Source: Papio anubis (taxonomy: Eukaryota; Chordata; Mammalia; Primates; Cercopithecidae). Taken from it: DNA of 64,000 bases. Below are positions 20,158 to 32,521 of this stretch, one piece after another; within the stretch, counting starts at the first letter, position 1, and each line of letters opens with the position of its first letter. The stretch spans positions 46,765,084-46,829,083 of the forward strand of contig NC_044995.1 of the NCBI RefSeq assembly GCF_008728515.1, in the 5' to 3' direction. A program made the position numbers and the translations under genes. The notes under the pieces were generated by a model. It did no database searches, was not told the DNA's origin, and saw only the letters and a list, made by a program, of their open reading frames with translations.

Positions 20158-22712
20158 AAATTTTTTTTTTTTTTTTTTTTGAGACAGAGTCTCACTCTGT
20201 CGCCCATGCTGGAGTGCAGTGGCACAATCTCGGCTCACCGCAACCTCTGCCTACGGGGTTCAAGCAATTCTCCTGCCTCAGTCTCCCGAGTAGCTGGGAC
20301 TACAAGTGTGCGCTACCACGCCTGGCTAATTTTTGTATTTTTAGTAGAGACAGGATTTCACCATGTTGTCCAGCCTGATCTCGAACTCCTGACCTCAGCT
20401 GATCCGCCTGCCTCAGCCACCCAAAGTGCTGGGATTACAGGCATGAGCCAATGGGCCCAGTTTTTTTTTTTGTTGTTGTTGTTTTGTTTTGTTTTTTAAG
20501 AAACAGGGTCGGCCGGGTGCAGTGGCTCACACCTGTAATCCCAGCACCTGTAATCCCAGCACTTTGGGAGGCCAAGGCGGGTGGATCATGAGGTCAGGAG
20601 ATTGAGACCATCCTGGCTAACACAGTGAAACACCATCTCTACTAAAGAATACAAAAAATTAGCCGGGCGCGGTGGCTCAAGCCTGTAATCCCAGCACTTT
20701 GGGAGGCCGAGACGGGTGGATCACGAGGTCAGGAGATCGAGACCATCCTGGCTAACACGGTGAAACCCCGTCTCTATTAAGAAATACAAAAAACTAGCCG
20801 GGCGAGGTGGCGGGCGCCTGTAGTCCCAGCTACTCGGGAGGCTGAGGCCGGAGAATGGCGTAAACCCGGGAGGCGGAGCTTGCAGTGAGCTGAGATCCGG
20901 CCACTGCACTCCAGCGTGGGTGACAGAGCGAGCCCCCGCCCAAAAAAAAAAAAAAAAAAAAAAAGAATACAAAAAATTAGCCGGGCGTAGTGGTGAGCGC
21001 CTATAGTCCCAGCTACTTGGGAGGCTGAGGCAGGAGAATGGCGTGCATCCAGGAGGCGAAGGTTGCAGTGAGCCGAGATTGTGCCACTGCACTCCAGCCT
21101 GGGCGACAGAGCAAGACTCCGTCTCAAAAAAAAAAGAAGAAACGGTGGTCGGCTAGGCACGGTGGCTCATGCCTGTAATCCCAGCACTTTGGGAAGCCGA
21201 GGTGGGTGGATCACCTGAGGTCAGGAGTTCGAGACCAGCCTGGCCAACATGAAGAAACCACGTCTCTACTAAAGATGCAAAATTAGCCGAGTGTGGTGGC
21301 ACATGCCTGTAATCCCAGCTCCTCAGGAGGCTGAGGCTGGAGAATCACTTGAACCCGGGAGGCGGAGGTTGTTGTGAGCTGAGATGAAGCCATTGCACTC
21401 CAGCCTGGGCAACAAGAGAGAAACTGCATCTCAAAAAAAAAGGAAGGGAGGGAGGAAGGAAGGAAGGAAGGAGGGAAGGAGGGAGGGAGGGAGGGAAGGA
21501 AGGAAGGAAGGAAGGAAGGAAGGAAGGAAGGAAGGAAGGAAGAAATAAAGGAAGAAAGGAAGGAAGGAAGGAAGGAAGGAGGTCTCAGCCAGGTCTCATT
21601 CCACACCTGGAATCCCAGTACTTTGGGAGGCCAAGGCGGGTGGATCACCTGAGGTCAGGAGTTCGAGACCAGCCTGGCCAACATGGTGAAACCCCGTCTC
21701 TAGTAAAAATATAAAAATTAGCCGGATATGGTGACATGCACCTGTAGTCCCAGCTACTTGGGAGGCTGAGGCAGAAGAATAGCTTGAACCCGGGAGGTGG
21801 AAGCTGCATTGAGCCGAGATAGTGCCACTGCACTCCAGCCTGGGCAGATTGAGACAGATTGAGACTCTGTCTCAAAAAAAAAAAAAAAAAGAATTGCATC
21901 CTGAGGCTGGGCACAGTGGCTCCAGCCTGTGATCTCAGTGCTTTGGGAGGCTGAGGAGGGCGGATCCCTTGAGCCCAGGAGTTCAAGACCAACCTGGGCA
22001 ACATAGTTAGACTCTGTCTCTACAAAACATTTTAAAATGAGCCAGGCATGGTGGTGTTCACCTACAGTCCTAGCTACTCAGGAGGATCACTTGAGCCCAT
22101 GAATTCGGGGCTGCATTGAGCTATGATCATGACCCTGCACTCTGGTTTGGGTACCTCTACCTCCTGGGTTCACTCGATTCTCCTGTCTCAGCCTCCCCAG
22201 TAGCTGGGACTACAGGCACGCACCACCACACCCGGCTAATTTTTGTATTTTTATGAGAGACAGTGAGGGGGGGGTCTCATCATGTTGGCCAGACTGGTCT
22301 GGAACTCTTGACCTCAGGTGATCTGCCCACCTCGACCTCCCAGAGTGCTGGGATTACAAGTGTGAGCCACCATGCCCGGCCTAAGCAATTTTTTAAAACA
22401 CATAGTTGGCTGGGCATGGTGGCTGACGCCTGTAATCCCAGCACTTTGGGAGGCCAAGGAGGGCGGATCATGAGGCCAGGAGATCGAGACCATCCTGGCT
22501 AACACGGTGAAACCCTGTCTCTACTAAAAATACAAAAAAGCACCTGGGCGTGGTGGCGAGTGCCTGTAGTCCCAGCTGGGGAGACTGAGGCAGGAGAATG
22601 GCGTGAACCCGGGAGGAGAGCTTGCAGTGAGCAGAGATCGCACCACTCACTGCACTTCAGCCTGGGAGACAGCGATACTCCATCTCAAAAAAAAAAAAAA
22701 AAAAAAAAAAAG
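20158..22712. repeat. Dense Alu cluster with GGAA microsatellite
   Basis: Members: antisense Alu (20158-20462); sense Alu (20511-20661 and 20964-21140) interrupted by a sense AluYR (20663-20963), with AAGAATACAAAAAATTAG on both sides; sense Alu (21149-21437); GGAA/GGGA microsatellite (21438-21582); sense Alus (21590-21892 and 21904-22151); antisense partial Alu (22152-22381); sense AluY (22407-22712). The head of the first split Alu has a 16-bp internal duplication of CCTGTAATCCCAGCA. Confidence 0.85.
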
Positions 22713-22859
22713 AGTTAACTTTATTTATTGTGCGTTCAGTATTCACCAATCTCACCATTTGTTGACTCACTGAATTCTCACAACCTCCATAAGCATTAAA
22801 GACTACTGAAGTAGGAGGCAAGGCTCTTGACTCCACAGGTGGGCTCAGACACCGGACCT

Positions 22860-23199
22860 GATTGAGGTCTGGTGTCTGTGCTTAACACAGTCATAGGCAG
22901 AAAGTACTTCCCCACCTGTGTACCCTATCAGTTTACCATTGCCATGGCAACACCCAGACGTTACCATCCCTTTCCATTGCAACAACCCAGCAACCCAAAA
23001 ATTCCTGCCCTTCTTCTAGAAATGTCTGCATAATCTGCCCCTTAATTTGCATATAATTAAAAGTGGATCTCAGTATGCCTGCAGAACTGCCTCTGGGCCG
23101 CTGCTCTGAGCTTACTGCCTATGGAGTAGCCCTGTTCTGCAAGGAGCAGGAGTTCTGCAGCTGCTTATGCTGCCGCTGCAATTAAAGATTGCTAACACC
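22860..23199 (+). repeat. Solitary LTR-like endogenous retrovirus remnant
   Basis: TTGCATATAATTAAAAGTGG (TATA-like), GAGTAGCCCTGTTCTGCAAG and a final ATTAAAG signal are LTR-like and recall a primate ERV1-type solo LTR. No internal viral genes are present. The 3' end is interrupted by an AluYR. Positions 22713-22860 are not assigned. Confidence 0.45.
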
Positions 23200-23496
23200 G
23201 GCCAGGCGCGGTGGCTCAAGCCTGTAATCCCAGCACTTTGGGAGGCCGAGACGGGTGGATCACGAGGTCAGGAGATCGAGACTATCCTGGCTAACACGGT
23301 GAAACCCCATCTCTACTAAAAAAATACAAAAAACTAGCCGGGCGAGGTGGCGGGCGCCTGTAGTCCCAGCTACTCGGGAGGCTGAGGCAGGAGAATGGCG
23401 TGAACCCGGGAGGCGGAGCTTGCAGTGAGCTGAGATCTGGCCACTGCACTCCAGCCTGGGCGACAGAGCGAGACTCCGTCTCAAAAAAAAAAAAAA
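23200..23496 (+). repeat. Sense AluYR with clear target-site duplication
   Basis: A complete young element with all diagnostic phrases. AAAGATTGCTAACACC occurs immediately before it (23184-23199) and after it (23497-23512). Confidence 0.92.
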
Positions 23497-23515
23497 AAAG
23501 ATTGCTAACACCACG

Positions 23516-24107
23516 GTCAGGTACGGCGGTTCACGCCTGTAATCCCAGCACTTTGGGAGGCCAAGGTGAGTGGATTACTTGAAATTAGGAGTTCGAGACC
23601 AGTCTGACCAGCATGACAAAAACCCATCTCTACTAAAAATACAAAAATGAGGCCAGGCACTGTGGTTCATGCCTGTAATCCCTGAACTTTGGGAGGCTGC
23701 GGCAGGCGGCTCACCTGAGGTTGGGAGTTCAAGACCTGCCTGACCAACATGGAGAAATCTTATCTCTACTAAAAATACAAAATTAACTGGGCACGGTGGC
23801 ACATGCCTGTAATCCCAGCTACTCGGGAGGCTAAGGCAAGAGAATCGCTTGACCCCGGGAGGTGGAGGTTGCGGTGAGCCGAGATCTCACCATTGCACTC
23901 CAGCCTGGGTGACAAGAGCAAAACTCCATCTCAAAAAAAAAAAAAAGTAGCTGGGCATGGCAGTGTGTGCCTATAATCCCAGCTACTCAATAGGCTGAGG
24001 CAGGAGAATTGCTTGAACCCGGGAGGCGGAGGTTGCAGTGAGCCAAGATCACGCCACTGCACTCCAGCCTGACAGACAGAATGAGAATCCATTTCAAAAA
24101 AATATAT
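23516..24107 (+). repeat. Nested sense Alus
   Basis: The outer Alu (23516-23649 and 23946-24107) is split at its linker by another sense Alu (23650-23945). Confidence 0.83.
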
Positions 24108-24204
24108 ATAGTTACTAACCCCACCAGCTTGCCCTGAATTCTCTCCTGGGCAAAGTAAAAAATCCTCCCCTGCTAAGGCCCAGTTTGGGGACTTACCTCC
24201 CCTA

Positions 24205-25905
24205 AGTCTCGAACTCCTGACCTCAGGTGATCCACCTGCCTCAGCCTCCCAAAGTACTGGGATCACAGGCATTAGCCACCATGCCCAACCATTTTTTTTT
24301 TTTTGAGGCGGTGTCACCATCTGTCTCGGGGCTGGAGTGCTGGAAGTGGTGTTGTGTAATCACTGCAGCCTCTGCCTCCCTGAGTTCAAGTGATTCTCCT
24401 GCCTCAGCCTCCCCGTGGCTGGGACTACACGCGTGCCATCATGCCTGTGGAAATTTTTGTATTTTTTAGTAGAACAGAGACTTCACCATGTTAGCCAGAA
24501 TGGCCTTGATCTCCACTGACCTCAAACGGTTCGCAGCCTCCCGGGACTCCCCAAAGTGCTGGAGTTCCGAGTAGGCTGGCGCCTGGCCTTTTTTATTTTG
24601 AGACAAAGAATCTCACTCTGTCACCCCGGGCTGGGTGTGGGATCAGCTCACTGAAATCTCTATCCTGAGTGTAAGTGACTGTCCTGCCTCGGCCTCCCCA
24701 AGTAGAGGATTATAGGCACCATTGCCCACACTCCCATGCCGTTGAACAGCCTAGTAGAGATAAGGGGTTTCCTCATCAGTAACAAGCTGATCTCGAACTC
24801 TGCGGCCTCAGTGGTCTGCCTCTGACCTCCCAAAGTGGTCTTTAAATTTGAGCCACCATGCCCCGTCTCAAGCTGCAATCCTAAGCCCCTTTGAGCTCAA
24901 GGTCTCTGGTCCCACAAGTGTAATATTTCCCAAATTGTGGCCAGACACGCCACCAGCCTCTGGGGCTGCTGGGGCTTCCCAAGGATTGTTCCTGGTTCAT
25001 CAGCTGTGTCTGCACAGGTCTGGGTACCTCTGTTACCAGCTGTGAGAACAGGGGCTCAGGTTTCAGCTCTGCTCAGCTGCTGCCGGCCCTGAGCAGGTGT
25101 GGGGCCTGGAAATGAGGCCTGGTTGATCAGGACGAGGCCTGGTTGATCAGGACGGAGCCTGATAAGCCCTGTGTCCCTCATGGCTCCCATCGTAGTCTGG
25201 CAGCTCACCTGTGATGCCAATTCGTGGGCTGAAAAGGAGTTTGTCTGGCGTGTCTGCACCCAGGGGTAATTGTCTCTGTGGGTGTGGGTAGAGACTGTGC
25301 CTCCCAGAAATGTCGGTTGTGAGACAGGGTTTGTAGATGATCTTTTGGTTTGGGTTTGTTCCAGTATTCCACCTATTTTATTTCTTTTTTTTTTTTTTTG
25401 AGACGGAGTCTCTGTCGCCTGGCTGGAGGGCAGGCTTGATCTCAGCTACTGCAGCTCCGGCCCTGGTTCCCGCCCATTCTCCTGTCTCTAGCCTCCCCTG
25501 AGTAGCTGGGACTACAGGCCACTGCCTCGCTAATTTTTTTTTATTTTTAGTAGAGACGGGTTTCACCGTGAGCAGGCCAGGATGGTCTCTGGACTCTGAC
25601 TCCTCGCGATCCGCCTGCCCCCGCCTCCCAAAGTGCTGGGATTACAGGCTTGAGCCACTGACACCTGCCCTTGCCCTGTCTCCCTGTCACTTCAGGCTGC
25701 ATTTGATCCTTTGCCCACGCCAGCCTCACCTCCCAGGTTCAAGGCTGACTCCTCCTGCCCTGGCCTCCTTAGCTGATTTCATAAAGACAGCCACTTCATG
25801 CCCAACTAATTTTGTATTTTTACAGGCTTTCTCCATGCTCAGCTGACCCTTGAACTCCTAACCTCAGGTGGGATCCACCTACCACAGCCCCCAGCACTCA
25901 TTGAT
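24205..25905 (-). repeat. Antisense Alus with many indels, around a unique block
   Basis: An ordinary Alu piece (24205-24291) is followed by badly degraded antisense Alus at 24293-24589, 24590-24868, 25382-25671 and about 25700-25900. They lose or gain single bases every few positions, unlike all other Alus here. Between them 24870-25380 is not recognised and holds a 20-bp tandem duplication, GAGGCCTGGTTGATCAGGAC (25114-25153). Confidence 0.65.
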
Positions 25906-25939
25906 TTCACTGGCGTGATTTCACTGTGTCTGGTCTCTC

Positions 25940-26135
25940 ATTTCCTTCCTCCCTCCCTCCTCCCTCCCTCCCCTTCCCTTCCCTTCCTTCCTTCCTTCCT
26001 TCCTTCCTTTTTCCTTCCTTCCTCTCTTTTTCCTTCTTCTTTCTTTTCTTTTCTTCTTTTTCTTTTTTCTTCTGTCTCTCCTTCCTTCCTTCCTTCTTTT
26101 CATCCTTTCTTTCTTTCTTTCTTTTTTTTTCTTTT
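25940..26135. repeat. CCTT/CTTTT pyrimidine microsatellite
   Basis: Long runs of CCTT, CCCT and CTTTT form the tail region of the next antisense Alu. Confidence 0.9.
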
Positions 26136-26137
26136 TT

Positions 26138-27046
26138 TCAGAGTCTTGGTTTGTAGCCCAGGCAGAGTACAGTGGTGTGATCTCAGCTCACAGCTTTCCG
26201 GGTTCAAGCAATTCTCCCACCTCAGACTCCTGAGTAGCTGGAATTACACATACCATCATACCCAGCTAATTTTTATGTTTTTAGTAGAAAAGGGGCTTCC
26301 CATGTTGGCCAGGCTGGTCTCGAACTCCTGACCTCAGGTGATCTACCCGCCTTGGCCTCCCACCATGCTGAGATTACAGGCGTGAGCCGCCTCGCCCAGC
26401 GGTCTAATTTGTTTTCATTCAACAAATAGTTATTGCTGAGTCTGGTAATCACAGCATTTTGGGAGGCTGAGGCAGAAGGATCACTTGAACCCAGGAGTCT
26501 GAGGCTGCAGTAAGCTATGATCATGCCATTGGAGTCCAGCCTGGGTGACAGAGTGAGACCCTATTTCTGAAAATGAAAAAAAAAAAAATTTAAACCCACT
26601 TATTGAGGCTGGGCAAGGTGGCTCCCAGAGACAGAGCAAGACTCTTATCTCAAAAAAAAATTTAAATTTAAATTAAAAAAAAATTATTTACCGGGAATGT
26701 GTACTCATGTAATACGAAAAAGACAAGAAGTGAAATTATGTGTTGAGGCCAGATGCAGTGGTTCATGCCTGTAGTAATCCCAGCACTTTGGGAGGCCAAA
26801 GTGGGTGGATCACCTGAGGTCAGGAGTTCGAGACCAGCCTGGCCAACATGGCAAAACCCTGTCTCTACTAAAATTACAAAAATTAGCCAGGCGTGGTGGC
26901 GCACACCTGTAATCCCAGCTACTCGGGAGGCTGAGGCAGGACAATCGCTTGAAGCTGGGAGGTGGAGGCTGCAGTGAGCTGTGATCATGCCACTGCACTC
27001 CAGCCTGGGTGACAGAGCAAGTCCCTGTCTCAAAAAAAAAAAAAAA
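26138..27046. repeat. Alu cluster
   Basis: Members: antisense Alu (26138-26399), partial sense Alu (26438-26588), a very short sense Alu with head joined directly to tail (26607-26660), and sense Alu (26747-27046). Confidence 0.82.
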
Positions 27047-27837
27047 AAGGGGGGGGGAACAGGTGAGAGGCTGGACCCAAGAAAGAACTCAGTGTCCAGG
27101 ATTCTTCAGAGGAACAGGCAGGGGTGAGGGGGCAGGGTGGCCTCATGGCCCCAGCACAAGCTTTGGAGCCTGGGAGACCAGCGCTGAGCCCCATCTTCCC
27201 CCATCTTAGTTCTCTTACACTAGAATAAGGACAGAGCTGGGGAGGGCATTGTACAACTGACCACTGCAGGCTGTGGTACAGCTGCGTTAATCTTCCCTTC
27301 CAGAACATTGAGTATATTCTATGTCTGTTATATCCAAAGCTGGACAAACTTATACCAAGGCAGCAAATGTTTTCTACAGACAGCATCCTCCAGAAACCAC
27401 GGTGACTAACACGGCTTGGGGGCGGGGGCACAGATGACATTTGTAATTCTCTGTGCAGATTTTCCAGCACAGGTTACGGTACTTGCAAGGCAGTGTGTGT
27501 GTGTGTGTGTGTGTGTGCGCGTGCCCGTGCGCGTGTATGAGTGACTGTGAGTGTGGATATGGGGGGCGCATGTGTTTGTGTGTGTGCGTGCATGAGTGTG
27601 ACTGTGTGTGCATGCATATTTGTGTAGCTGTTTGAATCTGCATTGCAACCCCATGTGTGCTTCTGTGCATGGATGTGATGTGTGTGTGGGCACTTTCAGA
27701 AAGGTGTACAGAGCTGTGTGTGCACGACAGTGTTCATTTCCATGCACCATATGATTGGCTGTGTGTGTGTGTGTGCATCCGTGGGGTGACCGTGTCCTGC
27801 CCTTTACTACAGTTTTTTGTTTTTTGTTTTTTGCTTT
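27047..27837. other. Unique sequence with TG-rich tract
   Basis: A pure GT run lies at 27493-27520, and imperfect TG-rich sequence runs to about 27780. I see no exon. Confidence 0.5.
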
Positions 27838-28305
27838 TGTGGGGTTTTTTGAGACAGAGTTCGGCTCTGCCACCAGGCTACAGTGCAGTGGTGCCATCTC
27901 GGCTCACTGCAGCCTCTGCCTCCCGGATTCAAGTGATCCTCCTGCCTCAGCCTCCCGAGTAGCTGGGACCACATGTATGCACCACCATGCCTGGATAATT
28001 TTTTTGTATTTTTAGTAGAGACAGGGTTTTTATATGTTGACCAGGCTGGTCTCGAACTCCTGGCCTCCAGTGATCCATCCACCTCAGCCTCCCAAAGTGC
28101 TGGGATTATAGGCGTGAGCCACCATCACTCTACCGGCTTTCTTTTTCTTTTTTTCTTTCTTTTTTCTTTTCTTTTCCTTTTTTTTTTTTTTTTTAGAGAT
28201 GGGGTCTTTCCATGTTTCCCAGGCTGGTTTCAAACTCCTGGCTCAAGTGATCCTCCTACCTTGGCCTCCCAAAATGCTGGGATTACAGGCATGAGCTACT
28301 GGTCT
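27838..28305 (-). repeat. Antisense Alu and half-Alu
   Basis: An Alu at 27838-28130, a pyrimidine tract at 28137-28194 and a right-arm fragment at 28194-28305. Confidence 0.82.
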
Positions 28306-29240
28306 CTGCAGGTATGTGAATCTGCCTGTCCCTATGTGGTGTGTGTCACTGTGTGTGAGCAAGTCGTGTGCTTGAATGTAGGCGTGTGACTCTGTGAGTG
28401 TGGGTCAGGTGCGGTGTGTGACTCTAGAAGTGTGTGTACACATACTCAGGGGTGTGTGCAAGAGGGAAGCTTAACGTACTCAGGGCTGTGTGCAAGAGGG
28501 AAGCTTAATGTGAAAAATCTGGAAACAGAGCTCTGCCATCCAGGGAGTAGGTGTGGCGCCCACAGCCGCTTCCGGCTTTGAGAATTATTTGAGTTATGTA
28601 AGACGCTACTCCGGGGGGAAGCGGGGTGAAGGGTACAGGGGCTGGCTACGCTATTTTTGCAACTTCCTGTAGAGCCTATCATTATTTTTAAAATAGAAAG
28701 TTTTTAAAAATCTGGAGATGAGAAAAAGAAATACGAATTTCACACATTGTGTGTGTATGTGTGTGTGTGTGTGTGTGTTCTCAAAACAAGCAGGAGAAAA
28801 CGGAAGAATCTAGACAAATCACTGAGGGTTTTAAAAATAAGCCTTTCACTGAGAACTTGGATCGATGCCCCCAAGTGTCCCAGGTGGAGATGGCCACCCC
28901 AGCGCTGTGTTGGGGAGGGGCAGGACTTGGGCCCGCAGACCCAGGGAGGTGCAGGGGTGCATTGTGCAGGTGGGCGTCTGGTGACCCGGGAGTAGGCTGG
29001 GAATGTGTAGTGCAGCCCAGGATTCAGGCTGCATCGGGAAAGGTGTGGGCTTCACCGGTGGAAAGGAGGAAATTTAATCGAGGTGCAGCAAAAAAGTCAG
29101 TGGCATCGAATCTCTTGGGGCAGTCTGGGGAGTTAGGGGCAGAGTAGCTCATGGGTGTCTGGTTGTCTGAATATCTGCTACCGTTGGGGGTTCTCCTCAA
29201 GGCCCAGGGGTCCAGAGTTTGAAGGGGTGTGGGGGTGAGG
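28306..29240. other. Unique sequence with TG runs and a 34-bp duplication
   Basis: A 34-bp unit beginning TACTCAGGG occurs twice in tandem (28443-28476 and 28477-28510). A GT run lies at 28748-28780. No gene was recognised. Confidence 0.5.
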
Positions 29241-30020
29241 AGGGAGACAGATGCTCAGAGATGCAGAGAGAGGCAAGACTGAACATACAGAAAGTTCGAG
29301 ATACAGAGAGAGACACAGAGAGACACCTACTGAGAGATAGAGAGAAAGAGAGAAATGAAAACACAGAGAGAGACAGAGGCAAGACTAAACACTCAGAAAG
29401 ACAGAAACAGAGATAGACAGAGACAGAGACAGAAAAATGTAGAGAGATGGAGACAGAGACATAGAGATGCAGAGAGACAGAGAGATGGAGAGAGAGAGAC
29501 AGAGATGGAGAGATCTAGAGACAGAGATGGAACAGAGATGCAAAGATGCAGAGAGAGACAGAGACAGAAAGTCAGAGACACAGAGTAAGGGACTCCAGGC
29601 CAGGAGTAGCAGCTGACTCCTGTAGTCCCAGCACTTTGAAAGGCTGAGATGGGAGGATCACTTAAGGCCAGGAGTTCAAGAACAGCCTGGCCAACATGGC
29701 GAAACCCCACCTCTACTAAAAACACAAAAATTAGCTGGATGTGGTGGTGCACGCCTGTAATCATAGCTACTCGGGAGGCTGAGGCAGTAGAATAGCTTGA
29801 ACCTGGGAGGCAGAGGTTGCGGTGAGTCAAGATCGTGCCACTGCCCTCCAGCCTGGGCGACAGAGCGAGACTCCATCTCAAAAAAACAACAACAAAGAAA
29901 CAGAGAGAGACAGAGACAGAGAGAGTCAGAGACACAGAGCAAAAGACCCCAAAGCAAACAGAAACAATCAGAGACACAGAGAAACACAGAGACAGAGACA
30001 GGGAGAGACCCAGAGAGAGC
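29241..30020. repeat. ACAGAGAG-type minisatellite split by a sense Alu
   Basis: Imperfect GAGACAGA/ACAGAGAG repeats fill 29241-29590 and 29891-30020. A sense Alu (29597-29890) sits between them. The array is open on both strands and gives false coding signals. Confidence 0.85.
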
Positions 30021-30210
30021 TTGAGCCTGACCCCCAGACAGAAGGCACCAGAAGAACCACGGAAATCCACCTGAGAGAGAAACGAGTCCAAAATCCCACC
30101 AGAGATAGAGACATGAAGACAAGGAGAGGAGGGACAGTAGTCAGGCTGGCCAGGAGGTGGAGAGGCTGTGGGGGAAAGGGTCTGAGGAGGTCGAGCCTCT
30201 GAGCTCTGCA
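30021..30210. other. Unique spacer
   Basis: Nothing was recognised. The end contains the target site of the next Alu. Confidence 0.4.
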
Positions 30211-30836
30211 TTTTGTTTGTTTGTTTGTTTTGTTTTTGTTGTTGTTGTTTTGAAATGGAGTCTTGCTCTGTTGCCCAGGCTGGAGTGCAGTGGCACCATC
30301 TTAGCTCACTGCAACCTCCACCTCCCAGGTTTAAGCAGTTCTCTGCCTCACCCTGCCAAGTAGCTGGGATTACAGGCGCCTGCCACCATGCCCAACTAAT
30401 TTTTTTTTTTTTTTAGACGGAGTCTTGCTCTGTTGCCCAGACTGCAGTGCAGTGGTACAATCTCGGCTTACTGCAAGCTCCGCCTCCCAGGTTCACTCCA
30501 TTCTCCTGCCTCAGCCTCCCGAGTAGCTGGGACTACAGGTGCCCGCCACCACGCCCGGCTAATTTTTTGTATTTTTAGTAGAGATGAGTTTCACTGTGAT
30601 AGCCAGGATGGTCTCGATCTCCTGACCTCGTGATCCGCCCGCCTCGGACTCCCATAGTGTTGGGATTACAGGCGTGAGCCACCGCGCCCGGCCAAATGCC
30701 CAGCTAATTTTTGTGTTTTTAGTAGAGATGGGATGTCACCATCTTGGCCAGGCTGGTCTTGAACTCCTGACCTCGTGATCCACCCACCTCAGCCTCCCAA
30801 AGTGTTAGGATTACAGGCGTGAGCCACCATGCCCGG
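30211..30836 (-). repeat. Nested antisense Alus with outer TSD
   Basis: The outer Alu (30250-30397 and 30692-30836, TTTG tail) is split by an AluY (30398-30691). The outer element is bracketed by GCCTCTGAGCTCTG at about 30195 and 30838. Confidence 0.87.
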
Positions 30837-30974
30837 TGCCTCTGAGCTCTGAAAACCAGAGTCCAGTAAACAAGAAGCTGCTGATCTTTTCCGATCTAGC
30901 CTGGGAAATTCCACAGCACCACTTCCACGATATCCAGTTGGTTGAAGCCATCCAAGCCTGCCTATGCTTTAAGA

Positions 30975-31967
30975 CTAGTAAAAATACAAACATTAGCCAG
31001 GTGTAGTGGCAGACGCCAATTGTCCCAGCTACTTGGGAGGCAGAGGCAGGAGAATCACTTGACCCTGGGAGGCGGAGGTTGCGGTGACCCGAGATCATAC
31101 CACTGCACTCCAGCTTGGGTGACACAGCGAGACTCTGTCTCAAAAAAAAAAAAAAAAAAGGATGGAAACAATTGCAACCATTTTTAGAAACAAATTACTT
31201 CAAAGAGGTGGTCATTTGGCCGGGCACAGTAGCTCATGCCTGTAATCCTGGCACTCTCGGGGACCGAGGGAGAAGGATTTCTTGAGCCCAGGAGTTTGAG
31301 ACCAGCCTGGGCAACATGGCGAAACCTCATCTCAAAAAAAAAAAAATAAATAAAACCAAACCAAAAAAAAGTAGCTAGGCATGGTGGCACGTGCCTGCAG
31401 TCCCAGCAAACTGGGACGCTGAGTGGGGAGGATCACCTGAGCCTAGGAGTTCGACGTTGCAATGAGCTAAGATCATGCTATTGTACTCCAGCCTGAGTGT
31501 CAGAGTGAGACCCTGTCTCAAAAGAGGGAGGCGAGGCAGACGTGCAGTGGCTCACACTTGATATCTCAGTGCTTTGGGAGGCTGAGACAGGCAGCAGATC
31601 ACTTGAGGTCAGGAGTTTGAGACCAGCCTGGCCAACAAGGTGAAATCCCATTTCTACTAAAAATACAAAAATTAGGCCGGGCATGGTGTCTCATACCTGT
31701 AATCCTAGCACTTTGGGAGGCCGAGGCGGGTGAATAACAAGGTCAGGAGTTCAAGACCAGCCTGGCCAAGATGGTGAAACCCCATCTCTACTAAAAATAC
31801 AAAAATTAGCTGGGCATGGTGGCTCGTGCCTATAGTCCCAGCTACTGGGGAGGCTGAGGCAGGAGAATCGATTGAACCCAGGAGGTGGACGTTGCAGTGA
31901 GTTGAGATCGCGCCACTGCACTCCAGCCTCGGTGACAGAGCGAGACTCCATCTCAAAAAAAAAAAAG
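30975..31967 (+). repeat. Sense Alu cluster
   Basis: Members: 5'-truncated Alu (30975-31159), Alu (31218-31525), and Alu head (31530-31675) interrupted by an Alu (31676-31967). Confidence 0.83.
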
Positions 31968-31974
31968 TCTCAAG

Positions 31975-32205
31975 GTCACACCACCTTATACCCATTACAG
32001 CGCTATTATCAAAAAGACAAGACATCACAAGCATTGGTGAGGATGTGGAGAAAGGGGAACACTTTTGCTCTGTTGGTGAAATGGAAATTGTGATAGCCAT
32101 TATGGGAAATGGTAAGGAGATTTCTCCCTCAAGAAGTTAAAACTATAATTACCATACGATCCGGCAGTCTCACTTCTGGGAATATATCCAAAGAAAACTG
32201 AAATC
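31975..32205 (+). repeat. Sense L1 fragment
   Basis: TATTATCAAAAAGACAAGAC, GTGAGGATGTGGAGAAAGGG, CCATACGATCCGGCAGTC and GGGAATATATCCAAAG follow the L1 ORF2 3' region. It is a relic without an intact frame. Confidence 0.85.
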
Positions 32206-32521
32206 AGGAGGCTGGAGTGAGGGCAGAGAGGAGGGACAGGCGTGGGAGGGAATGGGAGGCTATTTCTCTGTGTGCAGGATTGCTGCTAGAACAGGAACAA
32301 AAAAATGAGTCATCTGCGAGATCGTCGAGAGACAGAGCCTTGAGATGTCACTGGGCCTGGGAAGACCAAGCTGCGAGAAGGGTTGGAGAGAAAAGGAGGG
32401 GTGCAATGTTGTACTTCCCTGCAAGGAGGATGGCATTTGTATCCAAATATGTCGGTCACAGTGTGGCTTTGCTGTGCTGACGTATAAACATACCAGACCC
32501 ACTGTAACATGGACCGTGACT
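32206..32521. other. Unique spacer
   Basis: Nothing was recognised in this 300-bp stretch. Confidence 0.4.

Noticed and set aside
29393..30211. 272-codon open frame on the minus strand, and similar frames nearby
   Set aside because: The Ser/Leu/Val-rich product comes from the ACAGAG minisatellite and one Alu. Simple repeats often stay open in several frames.
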